This document shows positions 6,614-14,852 of a stretch of 64,000 nt of DNA, in pieces. A model generated the notes under the pieces. It was given only the letters and a program-made list of their open reading frames with translations, did not search any database and was not told where the DNA came from. Within the stretch, counting starts at the first letter, position 1. Every line of letters begins with the position of its first letter. The translations under genes were made by a program, and so were the position numbers. The stretch spans positions 29,823-93,822 of the forward strand of contig CAMVMG010000003.1 of assembly GCA_947168525.1 (NCBI GenBank). The letters are read 5' to 3'. Source of the DNA: an uncultured Bacteroidales bacterium (GTDB lineage Bacteria; Bacteroidota; Bacteroidia; Bacteroidales; UBA932).

Positions 6614-7861
6614 ATGATAAGGGTTGCCATCATCGGAGCCGGAGCAGCCGGCTGTTTCTGCGCCGTCCAACTTCGGAGGATGGCGCCGGGACTGTCCTTG
6701 ACGGTATTCGAGGCTGGCTCCAAACCTTTGGCCAAAGTGGCCATCACCGGCGGGGGCCGATGCAACCTTACCAACTCTTTTGAAGGAATTCGCTCGCTGT
6801 CAGAGGCTTATCCTCGCGGAGAGCGCATGATGAAACGGGCCTTGAAGGCTTTTTCCCAAGAAGACACCATCCGCTGGTTCACAGCCCAGGGTGTACCGTG
6901 TGTGCTGCAGGACGACCACTGCTGGTTCCCTGCCTCTCAGGATGCCATGGATATTGTCCGATGCCTTCTGCGCAGCATGAAGGAGGTGGATCTCCGTCTG
7001 GGCAGCCGTGTGCGACGCATAGAGATAGCCGGTCACACCGGCCAGGACGGCAGCGGCGTCATACCCGGCCGGACCGGGTATCTGGTGGACGGCGAACCCT
7101 TCGACGCGGTGGTGGTCACCAGCGGCGGAGCGCCCAAGGGCCTGCCGTTCCTGGAGCCGCTCGGCCTGGAGATGGTGCCGCCTGTCCCTTCCCTTTTCAC
7201 TTTCACGGTGCCGGACCCGGCGCTCCGCAGCCTGATGGGATTGGTGGTGGAGGCCAGTATCGGCCTGAGCGGAACGTCGTTCAAGGCCGAGGGGCCCCTC
7301 CTCATCACCGACTGGGGCCTGAGCGGGCCGGCAGCACTCAAGCTCTCCTCGTACGCCGCGCGCCACCTCGCCGAGCGCGGATATCAAGGCACCCTGGCCG
7401 TCAACTGGCTGGATGCCAATGAAGGGCAAGTGAAGGCGCAGCTGCAGGAGATGGCATCGGCCCATCCCCAGAAGCTGCTCACTTCCACGCCGCCCGCCCG
7501 TCTTCCCGGCCGGCTCTGGGAGCATGTGCTGGCCAAGGCCGGGCTCCGGAGCGACCTCCGCTGGGCAGAACTGGGTTCCAAGGGGCAGAATCGGCTCACC
7601 GCCCTCCTCACCTGCGACACCTATCCGCTCGCCGGCAAAAGCCGGTTCCGGGAAGAATTCGTGACAGCCGGCGGCGTGGCGCTGTCCAACGTGGACCTGG
7701 GCACCCTGGAATGCAAGCGCTGCCCCGGCCTCTTCTTCGCCGGAGAAGTGCTGGACATCGACGCCATCACCGGCGGCTTCAACCTCCAGGCCGCCTGGAG
7801 CACCGGCTACGTCGTGGCCGCATCCCTCGCCAGGCATTTCCCGGGGGCAAGCGTGCGGTAG
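6614..7861 (+). CDS. HI0933-like FAD-dependent flavoprotein
   Basis: The 415-residue protein starts MIRVAIIGAGAAG, a dinucleotide-binding GxGxxG motif at residues 8-13, and continues with GGGRCNLTN, the hallmark of the HI0933/BaiN-like flavoprotein family. The C-terminus has the GGVALSNVD and LFFAGEVLDIDAITGGFNLQ segments that close the FAD site. The physiological substrate of most members is unknown. A 25-base palindrome (7058-7082) is embedded in frame in a loop near residue 150-157, between VRRIEIA and GYLVDGE, and lengthens that loop. The heptamer array upstream may control expression. Confidence 0.85.
   Translation: MIRVAIIGAGAAGCFCAVQLRRMAPGLSLTVFEAGSKPLAKVAITGGGRCNLTNSFEGIRSLSEAYPRGERMMKRALKAFSQEDTIRWFTAQGVPCVLQDDHCWFPASQDAMDIVRCLLRSMKEVDLRLGSRVRRIEIAGHTGQDGSGVIPGRTGYLVDGEPFDAVVVTSGGAPKGLPFLEPLGLEMVPPVPSLFTFTVPDPALRSLMGLVVEASIGLSGTSFKAEGPLLITDWGLSGPAALKLSSYAARHLAERGYQGTLAVNWLDANEGQVKAQLQEMASAHPQKLLTSTPPARLPGRLWEHVLAKAGLRSDLRWAELGSKGQNRLTALLTCDTYPLAGKSRFREEFVTAGGVALSNVDLGTLECKRCPGLFFAGEVLDIDAITGGFNLQAAWSTGYVVAASLARHFPGASVR
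7058..7082 (+). repeat. Palindromic element inside the flavoprotein gene
   Basis: It reads GTC, arm ATACCCGG (7061-7068), loop CCGGA, arm CCGGGTAT (7074-7081), then C. Arm length, loop length and flanking bases equal those of the element in mutY, while the outer arm bases differ in a compensating way. A smaller palindrome, GCCGGT-CAC-ACCGGC (7028-7042), precedes it. The stretch is translated in frame. Confidence 0.65.
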
Positions 7862-7877
7862 TTCAGAGAAAAATAGC

Positions 7878-7885
7878 TACATTTG
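7878..7885 (+). promoter_or_regulatory. -7 box TACATTTG for rmuC
   Basis: It matches TAnnTTTG and lies 6 bases before ATG 7892. The box overlaps a possible upstream TTG (7883), which makes ATG 7892 the likely start. Confidence 0.55.
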
Positions 7886-7891
7886 TTTATT

Positions 7892-9214
7892 ATGAACAAT
7901 AGCATACTTTATATACTCATAGGATGCGCGGTAGTGCTTGTCGCTGCCGTGGTCATCACCTATCTCCTCATGAAAGCCCGCCAGGTGAAAGCAGTGAACC
8001 GGTGGGAGAACGAAGCCATCGGCCTGAAGCAGGCACTGAAGGCAGCTGAGGCGCTCCGGGAGGCCGATGCAAAAGCCCATGAGAAGGAACTGCTCCTGGT
8101 CAGGGAGAACAGCGACCAGGCCCTCGCCGGGCTGAAAGAGGCCCACGAAAAACAGCTTCAGCAGCAACTGGAAGCCATCCGCAGCCAGATGGCGGCCGAG
8201 ACAGAGAAACTCCTGAAACAGCGGGAAGAAGCCCTTCAAGTCAAGGCGGAAGAGACGTTCCGGAACCTGACCGCCCCGCTGGGGAAAGACCTCAAATCCA
8301 TGCAGGAAGCCTTTGAAGCCCAGAAAGAAGCCCAGACCAAAGGCTCCACCACCATCAAAGAGGTCATGGACTATGCCGTGAAAAGCCTCCGGGAACAGAC
8401 CACCGCCATCGGCTCCAAGGCCGACAACCTGGCCCAGGCCCTGAAAGGGCAGAACAAGATGGCCGGCACCTGGGGAGAAGTGATTCTGTACAATATGCTG
8501 GTGAACGAGGGGATGGTGGAAGGCAGGGACTTCGACCGGGAAGAGACGTTACGGGACACCCTGGGCACTACGGTCCTGAACCAGGACAGCGGCAAGCGCA
8601 TGCGCCCGGACTACATCCTCCACTACCCGGACAAGACCGAAGTCATCGTAGATGCCAAAACCTCCATGGAAGCCCTCTCCGACTGGTTTGCGGCCGACGA
8701 CCCCGCCAGGAAGGAAGACGCCGCCCGCCGGAACCTCGCCGCCATCCGGGCCCAGATCAAAGACCTCTCCGGCAAACGCTACCAGGACTATATCCGGGAA
8801 GGCTATAAGAGCCTGGACTACGTGATTATGTTCATTCCCAATTACGGCTCACTGCAGCTGGCCAAGACCCTCTCACCCAACATCTTCAACGAGGCCTACC
8901 AGCAAGGGGTGCTCCTTACCACGGAAGAGACCCTGATGCCCTTCCTGAGGATGATCCGCATCGCCTGGACCAACTTTGACCAGGCCCGCAATCAGGAAAA
9001 GATCATCAAGGCGGCCCAGACTATGGTAGACCGCGTGTACGATTTTTCCAAGGCGCACGCCGCCATGGGCGACAAACTGCATGCCGCCGTGGAAGAATAC
9101 GATAAAGTATCGGCAAAAATTGGAGAATCAGGCGCTTCCATCCTTACATCGGCCCGTCAGCTCCTGAAACTGGGCGTTCCAAAGAACCCTAAGAAACCCC
9201 TTCCAGAAGAATAA
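7892..9214 (+). CDS. rmuC: RmuC-family DNA recombination protein
   Basis: The 440-residue protein has an N-terminal membrane anchor (about residues 5-26), an Ala/Glu/Lys-rich coiled coil (about 35-130), and the RmuC nuclease-like domain with KMAGTWGEVIL, MRPDYILHYPD and VIVDAKTSMEAL. RmuC limits inversions between short repeats in E. coli and has a PD-(D/E)xK-like fold; the VIVDAK motif fits this. It is complete and of normal length. It converges on the heptose gene below with a 26-base overlap. Confidence 0.88.
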   Translation: MNNSILYILIGCAVVLVAAVVITYLLMKARQVKAVNRWENEAIGLKQALKAAEALREADAKAHEKELLLVRENSDQALAGLKEAHEKQLQQQLEAIRSQMAAETEKLLKQREEALQVKAEETFRNLTAPLGKDLKSMQEAFEAQKEAQTKGSTTIKEVMDYAVKSLREQTTAIGSKADNLAQALKGQNKMAGTWGEVILYNMLVNEGMVEGRDFDREETLRDTLGTTVLNQDSGKRMRPDYILHYPDKTEVIVDAKTSMEALSDWFAADDPARKEDAARRNLAAIRAQIKDLSGKRYQDYIREGYKSLDYVIMFIPNYGSLQLAKTLSPNIFNEAYQQGVLLTTEETLMPFLRMIRIAWTNFDQARNQEKIIKAAQTMVDRVYDFSKAHAAMGDKLHAAVEEYDKVSAKIGESGASILTSARQLLKLGVPKNPKKPLPEE

Positions 9215-10460
9215 ACTGCATGCCGCAGCAGGAGGCGAAGCGCTCGTCCGAGCCTGAATCGCCCAGCATGACGCTCCGGGCAGCCTCAATGCCCGGAAGA
9301 AGCGCACAGGCCTCGGCGAACATGCCCGTATTGGGTTTGCGGCGCGGATCCGCATCGGCCACGGCCGTGCATACCAGGATCAGGTCTATCCGGCCGCCAC
9401 ACGCAAGGACCTCCTCCATCATGCGGGTATGGATTTTCGCCAGATCTTCGTCGGTCATGACGCCCCTCCCCACTCCGCGCTGATTGGTTACCAGCACAAT
9501 CCGGGGGTATTTCCCGGCCCACGCCGCCAGTGCTTCCCGGATGCCCGGCATCCACTCCCACTGGTCCCAGGACTTCACATAATCCCCGGGAAGATGACGG
9601 TTCAGCACCCCGTCTCTGTCCAGGAAAAGAGTATCGGCCGATGCCGCCATAACAGCGTCGGAAGCCCGCTGCACAGCGCTCCAGGCAGGAATCAGCCACT
9701 GGGCACGGGCATAATCCTCCGGTATGCCGATATCGATGAAACTCGCATCCGACACCCATCCCCGGATCCGGCCTTCCGCCACTCCGGGCTCCAACACCTC
9801 CTTTTCGAAGGAGAAACGCTCCGGCAGGGCCGACAAATCCAGACGGCAGCGGTCGATGGCATAGATTCCGCCATTGATCAGGCCTTCGGCACAGGGCGCC
9901 TTTTCACAGAAGGCGGTAATCCGGGACACGGCTTCCGGCTCTTCAGAAAGCTCCACGGCGCCATAGCGGTCGAAATACCGCATCGGCTTCAGCGCCACCG
10001 TCACGTCCCCCGCAAAAGGCAGCGCGCTTAAATCGATGGGAAAGAAGGTATCTCCGTTGATAACCACCACATGGTCCGACGTGCACATCGACAACGACAG
10101 GCGGATGCCCCCGCCCGTTCCGAGCGGCGAGTCCTCCTCCGCAAAATCACAGCGGAAAGGCCATTCCCGTCCCCTCACATACCCAATCACCTGCTCTTTC
10201 AGATAACCCACCGAAAACACTACATGCTCCACCGGATACCGTCCCAGCCACTGCAGCAGATACCACAGAAATGGGACCGAAAGGCATCGGTCTTCATTGT
10301 TGGTTTTCGGAAAGTCTGTTTCGGAAAGGCATCGGCCTCCTTTTTTGCCTTTCCGAAACAGACTTTCCGGAAAGGCAATCGGTGCCAGGCATTTGGGACA
10401 GTCGGCCACGACGCCGCGAAGACGGGTTCCCAGGCCGCCGCAGAGCACTATAACTTCCAT
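9189..10460 (-). CDS. Fused HddC-type nucleotidyltransferase and GmhB-type phosphatase
   Basis: The 423-residue protein joins two enzymes of GDP-D-glycero-alpha-D-manno-heptose synthesis. Residues 1-245 are a sugar-phosphate nucleotidyltransferase (GGLGTRLR at 8-15, Lys23 in CPK, GGGIRLS). Residues about 275-423 are a HAD phosphatase with FLDRDGVLN, VTNQRGVGRG, RRKPNTGM and GDSGSD. The zinc loop of classical GmhB, with several Cys/His, is reduced to one cysteine (VCTAVADADPRRKP). Residues about 29-62 look like an insertion, because relatives run from CPKxxAPI almost straight to PFLWYLL; this part is encoded by a long palindrome. The start overlaps hddA by 13 bases. Confidence 0.85.
   Translation of the reverse strand: MEVIVLCGGLGTRLRGVVADCPKCLAPIAFPESLFRKGKKGGRCLSETDFPKTNNEDRCLSVPFLWYLLQWLGRYPVEHVVFSVGYLKEQVIGYVRGREWPFRCDFAEEDSPLGTGGGIRLSLSMCTSDHVVVINGDTFFPIDLSALPFAGDVTVALKPMRYFDRYGAVELSEEPEAVSRITAFCEKAPCAEGLINGGIYAIDRCRLDLSALPERFSFEKEVLEPGVAEGRIRGWVSDASFIDIGIPEDYARAQWLIPAWSAVQRASDAVMAASADTLFLDRDGVLNRHLPGDYVKSWDQWEWMPGIREALAAWAGKYPRIVLVTNQRGVGRGVMTDEDLAKIHTRMMEEVLACGGRIDLILVCTAVADADPRRKPNTGMFAEACALLPGIEAARSVMLGDSGSDERFASCCGMQFILLEGVS
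10308..10369. repeat. 24-bp-arm palindrome in frame inside hddC
   Basis: Bases 10308-10331 and 10346-10369 are exact reverse complements around a 14-base loop. Part of the arm, GGAAAGGCATCGG, recurs with small changes at about 10279-10291 and 10369-10383, flanking the palindrome. The insertion keeps the reading frame open and adds about 34 residues directly after the substrate-binding CPKCLAPI segment. Confidence 0.8.
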
Positions 10461-11467
10461 GCTACGGCACCTTTGTCGGTAAACTGGAAAGGAACCACCT
10501 TTCCGGGAAGTGCCTGCAGCGCCTCCGTGACAGCCACCCGGCGGGTGGGCGGGACCATGAGCATGATAAAGCCACCGCCACCGGCACCGGACACCTTTCC
10601 GGACAGGGCACCGGCACCCAGGGCCACGTCGAACGCCTCCTGAATCATGGGATTGGTAATGGCGCCAGCCATTTTTTTCTTGTCCTCCCAGGCGGCCCCC
10701 AGGATAGCGGAGAAACGCGGGATATCGCCTTGCAGCAGCGCCAGTTTCATGTCTACGGCGCTCTGCTTGATCCGGTGCATAGCCTCCACGGCAACCGTGT
10801 CCCCGGAGGTGGTGGCCTTTTGCTGGTCGCGGATGATGGCGGCGCCGTCCCGGCTCCGTCCCGTGAAATACAGCAGCATGGAGCCTTCCAGTTCATCCAC
10901 AATCCAGTCCTTTATCCGGAGTGGATTCACGATCACCATGTCGGAAGGCAGGAATTCCATGAAATTGAAACCGCCGAATGCGGCCGCATACTGGTCTTGT
11001 TTTCCGCCGGACAGCAGAAGGTCTTTCCGCTCAATCTCATACGCCAGGCGGGCCAGCTCATAATCGCCCAGCGGAAGCCCCAGCCACTCCGCAAAGCATT
11101 TCAGGATACAGACCACCATGGTGGACGACGTTCCCAGACCGGAGCCGGCAGGAGCGTCGTTGTAGGTAGTGATGCTGAATCCACCCGGAACCGGGCCGAA
11201 GTCCCGGATTACCCGGTTGTACACCCCGTCGATGAGCAGGGCGCCCGTATGGACAGGACCGGTGCCCATCGGCGTTTCGCAGCGGATGCCGGCATCGGCC
11301 GCATCCACTTTCACAACCGGACGGTTGAGGGTTTCGATGGTACAATAGGCATTGAGGTTGATGGTGGCATTGAGCACATTACCGCCATAGATGTCGCTGT
11401 ACGGGGAGACATCCGACCCGCCGCCGGCGAGCCCCAGTCTCAGGGGTGCTTTACTTCTGATAATCAT
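10448..11467 (-). CDS. hddA: GHMP kinase HddA (heptose-7-phosphate 1-kinase)
   Basis: The 339-residue GHMP kinase begins IIRSKAPLRLGLAGGGSDV, has the phosphate-binding loop PAGSGLGTSS, and ends with the GAGGGGFIM motif. The sequence type matches D-glycero-alpha-D-manno-heptose-7-phosphate kinase, which supplies the substrate of the phosphatase half of the next gene. It is sandwiched between a coiled-coil lipoprotein (4-base overlap) and the hddC-gmhB fusion (13-base overlap), so all are on one transcript. The product GDP-heptose would feed lipopolysaccharide or surface glycans. The isomerase GmhA that starts the pathway is not in this window. Confidence 0.9.
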   Translation of the reverse strand: MIIRSKAPLRLGLAGGGSDVSPYSDIYGGNVLNATINLNAYCTIETLNRPVVKVDAADAGIRCETPMGTGPVHTGALLIDGVYNRVIRDFGPVPGGFSITTYNDAPAGSGLGTSSTMVVCILKCFAEWLGLPLGDYELARLAYEIERKDLLLSGGKQDQYAAAFGGFNFMEFLPSDMVIVNPLRIKDWIVDELEGSMLLYFTGRSRDGAAIIRDQQKATTSGDTVAVEAMHRIKQSAVDMKLALLQGDIPRFSAILGAAWEDKKKMAGAITNPMIQEAFDVALGAGALSGKVSGAGGGGFIMLMVPPTRRVAVTEALQALPGKVVPFQFTDKGAVAWKL

Positions 11468-12222
11468 AATTTTGCCATTTTTTCCTCTACCTGCGTAATG
11501 CGGTAGGCAGCCTCGGGATAGCCCGTTTCCTGGGCCATCCGGTAATAGACGATGGCCTTCTCATACATTTCCCGCGAGAGATTCTTCACCTTTTCCCGGT
11601 CTTTGCGGCGGCGCACCTCCGGTGCACTGTCTCCCAGGTCTTCGAAATCCACGCCAGCCTGGAACAGCATCTGGGCCTGCTCCTGGACCGCGGCCCGAAG
11701 GTTCTCCCGCTGGACCAAGATGGTTTCGCTCTGGCTCTGAAGCGTCTCGTTCTGGGCCGATATGGTCTTGTGCTGCTCCGTGATGGTCAGGTCCCGGGCC
11801 TCGATCTCCGCCTTCAGCTGCTCGATCTCCGCTTCCTTTTCCAGAATCACCTTCCTCAGGCTGAGAACGGTTTTCCGGTACTGGGCGCTTTCTTTCTCCA
11901 GGCGGTCCAGCTTGCCCTTGATCCCGTCTATGCTCTCCTGGATCTGCTCCACCTGGGTAAGGCGGGCCGTCCCCTGCTCCACATCGGTACGGAGGCTCAC
12001 GGTACTGCCGGAAATCTGGGAGAGTTCCTGCAGGATATTGTCCACGGCAGCAGCCTGGGCGGCATATTCCGCCCGCGTGGCCTCTGCGCTTTCGCTCAGT
12101 TCATTATATTCCGACAGCAGTTTGTCGTAACTGGCCTTGGAAATGGTTTCCCCCATTTCCAGGTCGCAGGAGAAGACCAGGGCCAGACAGGCCCAGATGG
12201 CCGCTATTTTGAGAGTTCGCAT
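11464..12222 (-). CDS. Coiled-coil lipoprotein
   Basis: The 252-residue protein has a lipoprotein signal peptide (about residues 1-18, lipobox LVFSC) and then a long Glu/Gln/Lys-rich coiled coil (about 30-190). Near the C-terminus, YEKAIVYYRMAQETGYPEAAYRI resembles a single Sel1/TPR-type helical pair. It is probably an inner- or outer-membrane lipoprotein facing the periplasm. I do not recognise a named family. It overlaps the preceding small lipoprotein by 19 bases and hddA by 4, which ties these envelope proteins to heptose synthesis by transcription only; a functional link is an inference. Confidence 0.75.
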   Translation of the reverse strand: MRTLKIAAIWACLALVFSCDLEMGETISKASYDKLLSEYNELSESAEATRAEYAAQAAAVDNILQELSQISGSTVSLRTDVEQGTARLTQVEQIQESIDGIKGKLDRLEKESAQYRKTVLSLRKVILEKEAEIEQLKAEIEARDLTITEQHKTISAQNETLQSQSETILVQRENLRAAVQEQAQMLFQAGVDFEDLGDSAPEVRRRKDREKVKNLSREMYEKAIVYYRMAQETGYPEAAYRITQVEEKMAKL

Positions 12223-12587
12223 AGAAAACCTTCTTTTTCAAAACGGATGGTGGTTTTCTTGATGGACGGGGTATAGCTGACGGCTCCCTTTCCCAGCTCG
12301 GCCGATTCCACTGTGGCGTCTTCCCGGAGGGAGAAAGCGTACAGGACCGGACCATAGACCGTGATGCGGGCCACCTGGTACTGCCCCTTGGCCAGTTCCT
12401 TGACCACGGCCGTAGAATAATGGAGGCCGTCCGGAGCCTGGATTTTCATGGAGTAGTTGCCCTCCAGCGATTGCAGGACAGCTTCGGGGACAGAATCCGC
12501 TTTTTCCCGGGAAGCAGGGCCTCCGCAGGAAAGCAGGCCGGCGAGAAATGCCGCAGACAGCGTCCGTATCAGAAAACGCGATAACAT
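12204..12587 (-). CDS. Small lipoprotein of unknown function
   Basis: Starting at ATG 12587 the protein has 127 residues: a signal peptide with lipobox AGLLSCGG, then a globular domain rich in beta-type residues (YSMKIQAPDG, QYQVARITVYG, AVSYTPSIKKTTIRF). The longer upstream frame (to 12737) is rejected because it runs past the promoter box at 12603-12610 into the divergent DUF389 gene. It is the first gene of the minus-strand lipoprotein/hddA/hddC-gmhB group. No family is recognised. Confidence 0.7.
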   Translation of the reverse strand: MLSRFLIRTLSAAFLAGLLSCGGPASREKADSVPEAVLQSLEGNYSMKIQAPDGLHYSTAVVKELAKGQYQVARITVYGPVLYAFSLREDATVESAELGKGAVSYTPSIKKTTIRFEKEGFLCELSK

Positions 12588-12602
12588 AATCAATGGTTTG
12601 CA

Positions 12603-12610
12603 CAAAGATA
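12603..12610 (-). promoter_or_regulatory. -7 box TATCTTTG for the lipoprotein-hdd operon
   Basis: It is an exact TAnnTTTG match on the minus strand, with its last G 15 bases before ATG 12587. It is the only such box seen for this four-gene group. Confidence 0.6.
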
Positions 12611-12690
12611 CAAATAATGTCGGCAGGAAAGATACAAAAAACCCGGAAAAAATACGTAAATTGCGCAGAATTTGTAACACCTCATCCGCC

Positions 12691-13926
12691 ATGGACGCCA
12701 TTTTGGAATATATCAAGGGAATTATCAAGAAATACATCTATATTTCTGACGACATCGACACGGAAAGCGCCGCAGAGCGCATCAAGGCCGGCATCTGGTT
12801 CCGCGGACCCAACGTCTGGATCCTCGCCTTCTCCATCGTAATCGCTTCCGTAGGCCTCAACGTCAATTCCACGGCCGTGATTATCGGCGCCATGCTCATT
12901 TCCCCGCTGATGGGCCCGATCGTGGGAACCGGCCTGGCTCTGGGCACCAACGACGTAGACCTGCTCAAGGCAGCCGCCAAGAACCTGCTGATCATGGTGC
13001 TCATCTCCCTGATCGCCTCTACCCTGTATTTCATCCTTTCTCCCCTGTCGCTGGTGAATCCCACGGAACTGGAGGCACGTACCAGCCCCACCATCTACGA
13101 CGTGCTCATTGCCCTGTTCGGCGGCCTGGCGGGCATTTTCGAGAGCAGCCGCAAGGAGCGGGGCACGGTGCTCTCCGGCGTGGCCATTGCCACCGCCCTG
13201 ATGCCACCCCTGTGCACCGCCGGCTACGGCCTGGCCCACCTGAACTTCCACTTTTTCTTTGGGGCCATGTACCTGTTTATCATTAACGGAGTCTTCATCA
13301 CCCTGGCCACCTACCTGATGGTGAAGTACCTGCGGTTCCGCAGCGTCAGCGCCGTCTCCCCCGCCCTCACCGCCAAACGCCGCAATCTAATCTCGGGCAT
13401 CCTGGTCATCTTCCTGGTTCCCAGCGTCATATCGGCCGTAAACCTGGTGGTAGACAACAATTTTGAGCGCAACGTTGACTCCTTCGTAGAAAGCAACCGC
13501 ATGCTGGGACGCTCCTATATCTACGACTATCAGGTGAAAAACCGCCACGCCAACTTCGCCATCGCCGGCGAGCCCCTCTCAGACAGCCTGAAAACGACCT
13601 TCTTCGAAAACGCGGCCAAACACAGGATTCCCCGGAAACGGGTCACCCTCACGGAACATACCACAGGCATGACACAGGCCGACATGAACAACCTCATCAA
13701 CGACATCTATACCCGCACAGACGCGGAAATCGCGGAGAACAACGCCCAGCTCAACGCCATCCAGTCGCAGGTGGACATCCTAAGCTTTATAGTGGAGGAA
13801 CTCCAGCACAGAGGGGATTCCCTGAAGCGGAGCAATGAATCGCTCCGGGAAGAGAGCGCCGCCCTGCAGCACAAGCTGGACTCGGTCATCGCCGCCGGAA
13901 ACTCCCGGAGTTCTCACCGTCGGTAA
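12691..13926 (+). CDS. DUF389 family integral membrane protein
   Basis: The 411-residue protein has at least six hydrophobic segments (about residues 40-260) with the DUF389 signature STAVIIGAMLISPLMGPIVGTG and a glycine-rich GLAGIFESSRKERGTVLSGVAIATALMPPLC. The last 100 residues carry a predicted periplasmic or cytosolic part ending in a coiled coil (ENNAQLNAIQSQVDIL onward). The function of the family is not known. ATG 12691 is the first start that gives a normal N-terminus; the open frame upstream to 12457 is antisense to the small lipoprotein. Confidence 0.85.
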   Translation: MDAILEYIKGIIKKYIYISDDIDTESAAERIKAGIWFRGPNVWILAFSIVIASVGLNVNSTAVIIGAMLISPLMGPIVGTGLALGTNDVDLLKAAAKNLLIMVLISLIASTLYFILSPLSLVNPTELEARTSPTIYDVLIALFGGLAGIFESSRKERGTVLSGVAIATALMPPLCTAGYGLAHLNFHFFFGAMYLFIINGVFITLATYLMVKYLRFRSVSAVSPALTAKRRNLISGILVIFLVPSVISAVNLVVDNNFERNVDSFVESNRMLGRSYIYDYQVKNRHANFAIAGEPLSDSLKTTFFENAAKHRIPRKRVTLTEHTTGMTQADMNNLINDIYTRTDAEIAENNAQLNAIQSQVDILSFIVEELQHRGDSLKRSNESLREESAALQHKLDSVIAAGNSRSSHRR

Positions 13927-13957
13927 AAGTTTATTTTGCAGTTTCCGAAAAACCTGC

Positions 13958-13965
13958 TATATTTG
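13958..13965 (+). promoter_or_regulatory. -7 box TATATTTG for tRNA-Cys
   Basis: It is an exact TAnnTTTG match 11 bases before the first base of the mature tRNA. A T-rich stretch with TTTTG near 13934-13938 is a candidate -33 element. Confidence 0.6.
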
Positions 13966-13976
13966 TATTCCCAAAC

Positions 13977-14050
13977 GGTACTATGGCCGAGTGGTTAGGC
14001 ACAGGTCTGCAAAACCTGCTACAGCGGTTCGATTCCGCTTGGTACCTCCA
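13977..14050 (+). tRNA. tRNA-Cys (anticodon GCA)
   Basis: The 74-base gene folds into a full cloverleaf: acceptor GGTACTA/TGGTACC (one T-G pair), anticodon stem CAGGT/ACCTG with loop CTGCAAA and anticodon GCA, and T arm AGCGG-TTCGATT-CCGCT. The discriminator base is T (U73), an identity element of tRNA-Cys, and CCA is encoded. A promoter box precedes it and a hairpin terminator follows. Confidence 0.97.
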
Positions 14051-14056
14051 AAAATG

Positions 14057-14083
14057 CCCCTACAGTCAACTGTGGGGGTTTTA
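14057..14083 (+). terminator. Intrinsic terminator after tRNA-Cys
   Basis: A 9-bp stem, CCCCTACAG pairing with CTGTGGGGG (one G-T pair) around the loop TCAA, is followed by TTTTATT. Confidence 0.8.
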
Positions 14084-14161
14084 TTGTACCCACTTCTTTA
14101 CTTTCCGTCCACGCAGATGAACTTCTTGAATAAAGATATGCTCATATCGGCAGAAAAATGT

Positions 14162-14169
14162 TATTTTTG
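14162..14169 (+). promoter_or_regulatory. -7 box TATTTTTG for the cytidylate-kinase-like gene
   Basis: It is an exact TAnnTTTG match, 14 bases before ATG 14184. Confidence 0.6.
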
Positions 14170-14183
14170 CATATCAACTGATA

Positions 14184-14846
14184 ATGCAAGCCATGAACAC
14201 ACAAGAACCCTTTGTTATTACCATCAGCCGCGAGCTGGGCTCCGGCGGAAGAACCCTCGGAAAAAAACTCGCCGCCCAGCTGGGTGTCCGTTTCAGCGAC
14301 AAAGACCTCATCGAGTCCCTTCGGGAGAAATACGGCCTGTCCACCTACGAAATCGAGAAGGTGAAAGGAAAGAAACGGAACTGGCTTGCGGACATGCTGG
14401 ATATCGTGGCACCCCTGCCCAACAATGGCGCCATGATCAGCCCCCAGCTTCCCACCGGTATCCGGACTTCCCAGCTCAAGTCCGAAGAAATCTTCAAGAC
14501 GGAAACCGAAATCCTCCAAGCCATCGCAGCGGAAGGTTCCTGCGTCATCGCCGGCCGCTCGGGATTTCATGTTTTCAAAGACCATCCCAACAAGCTGAAC
14601 ATCTTTATCCAGGCGCCCCTGGAATCCAGGATAGAGCGGGTGATGAAAAAACAGGGGCTTACGCACACAGAGGCAGAGACCGTGATCAAGTCGGTGGACG
14701 AGAGCCGCGAGACCTTCGTGAAAAAGTTCGCCGGGGTAAGCCGCTATGACTGCCGCAACTACGACCTTGTCCTTAACGTAGGAGAAATGTCGGACGAGGA
14801 AGCCATCCTCTGCATCCTCAAATACATCAAAGGCGTTTCCAGATAG
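14184..14846 (+). CDS. Cytidylate kinase-like family protein
   Basis: The 220-residue protein begins with a P-loop variant SRELGSGGRTLGKKLAAQLG (near residues 14-33), followed by FSDKDLIE, and later GRSGFHVFKDHPNKLNIFIQAP, the order found in the cytidylate-kinase-like family (not the housekeeping Cmk). The substrate is unknown; a nucleoside-monophosphate-type kinase activity is inferred from the fold. A second possible start is ATG 14193 (MNTQEP), which removes three residues. The gene stands alone between the tRNA terminator and an AT-rich gap. Confidence 0.8.
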   Translation: MQAMNTQEPFVITISRELGSGGRTLGKKLAAQLGVRFSDKDLIESLREKYGLSTYEIEKVKGKKRNWLADMLDIVAPLPNNGAMISPQLPTGIRTSQLKSEEIFKTETEILQAIAAEGSCVIAGRSGFHVFKDHPNKLNIFIQAPLESRIERVMKKQGLTHTEAETVIKSVDESRETFVKKFAGVSRYDCRNYDLVLNVGEMSDEEAILCILKYIKGVSR

Positions 14847-14852
14847 GGCATA

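Noticed and set aside
6496..6774. Minus-strand ORF with repeated Cys-His pairs
   Set aside because: The Cys/His pattern is the reverse reading of the TATGACA array, and the rest is antisense to the flavoprotein gene.
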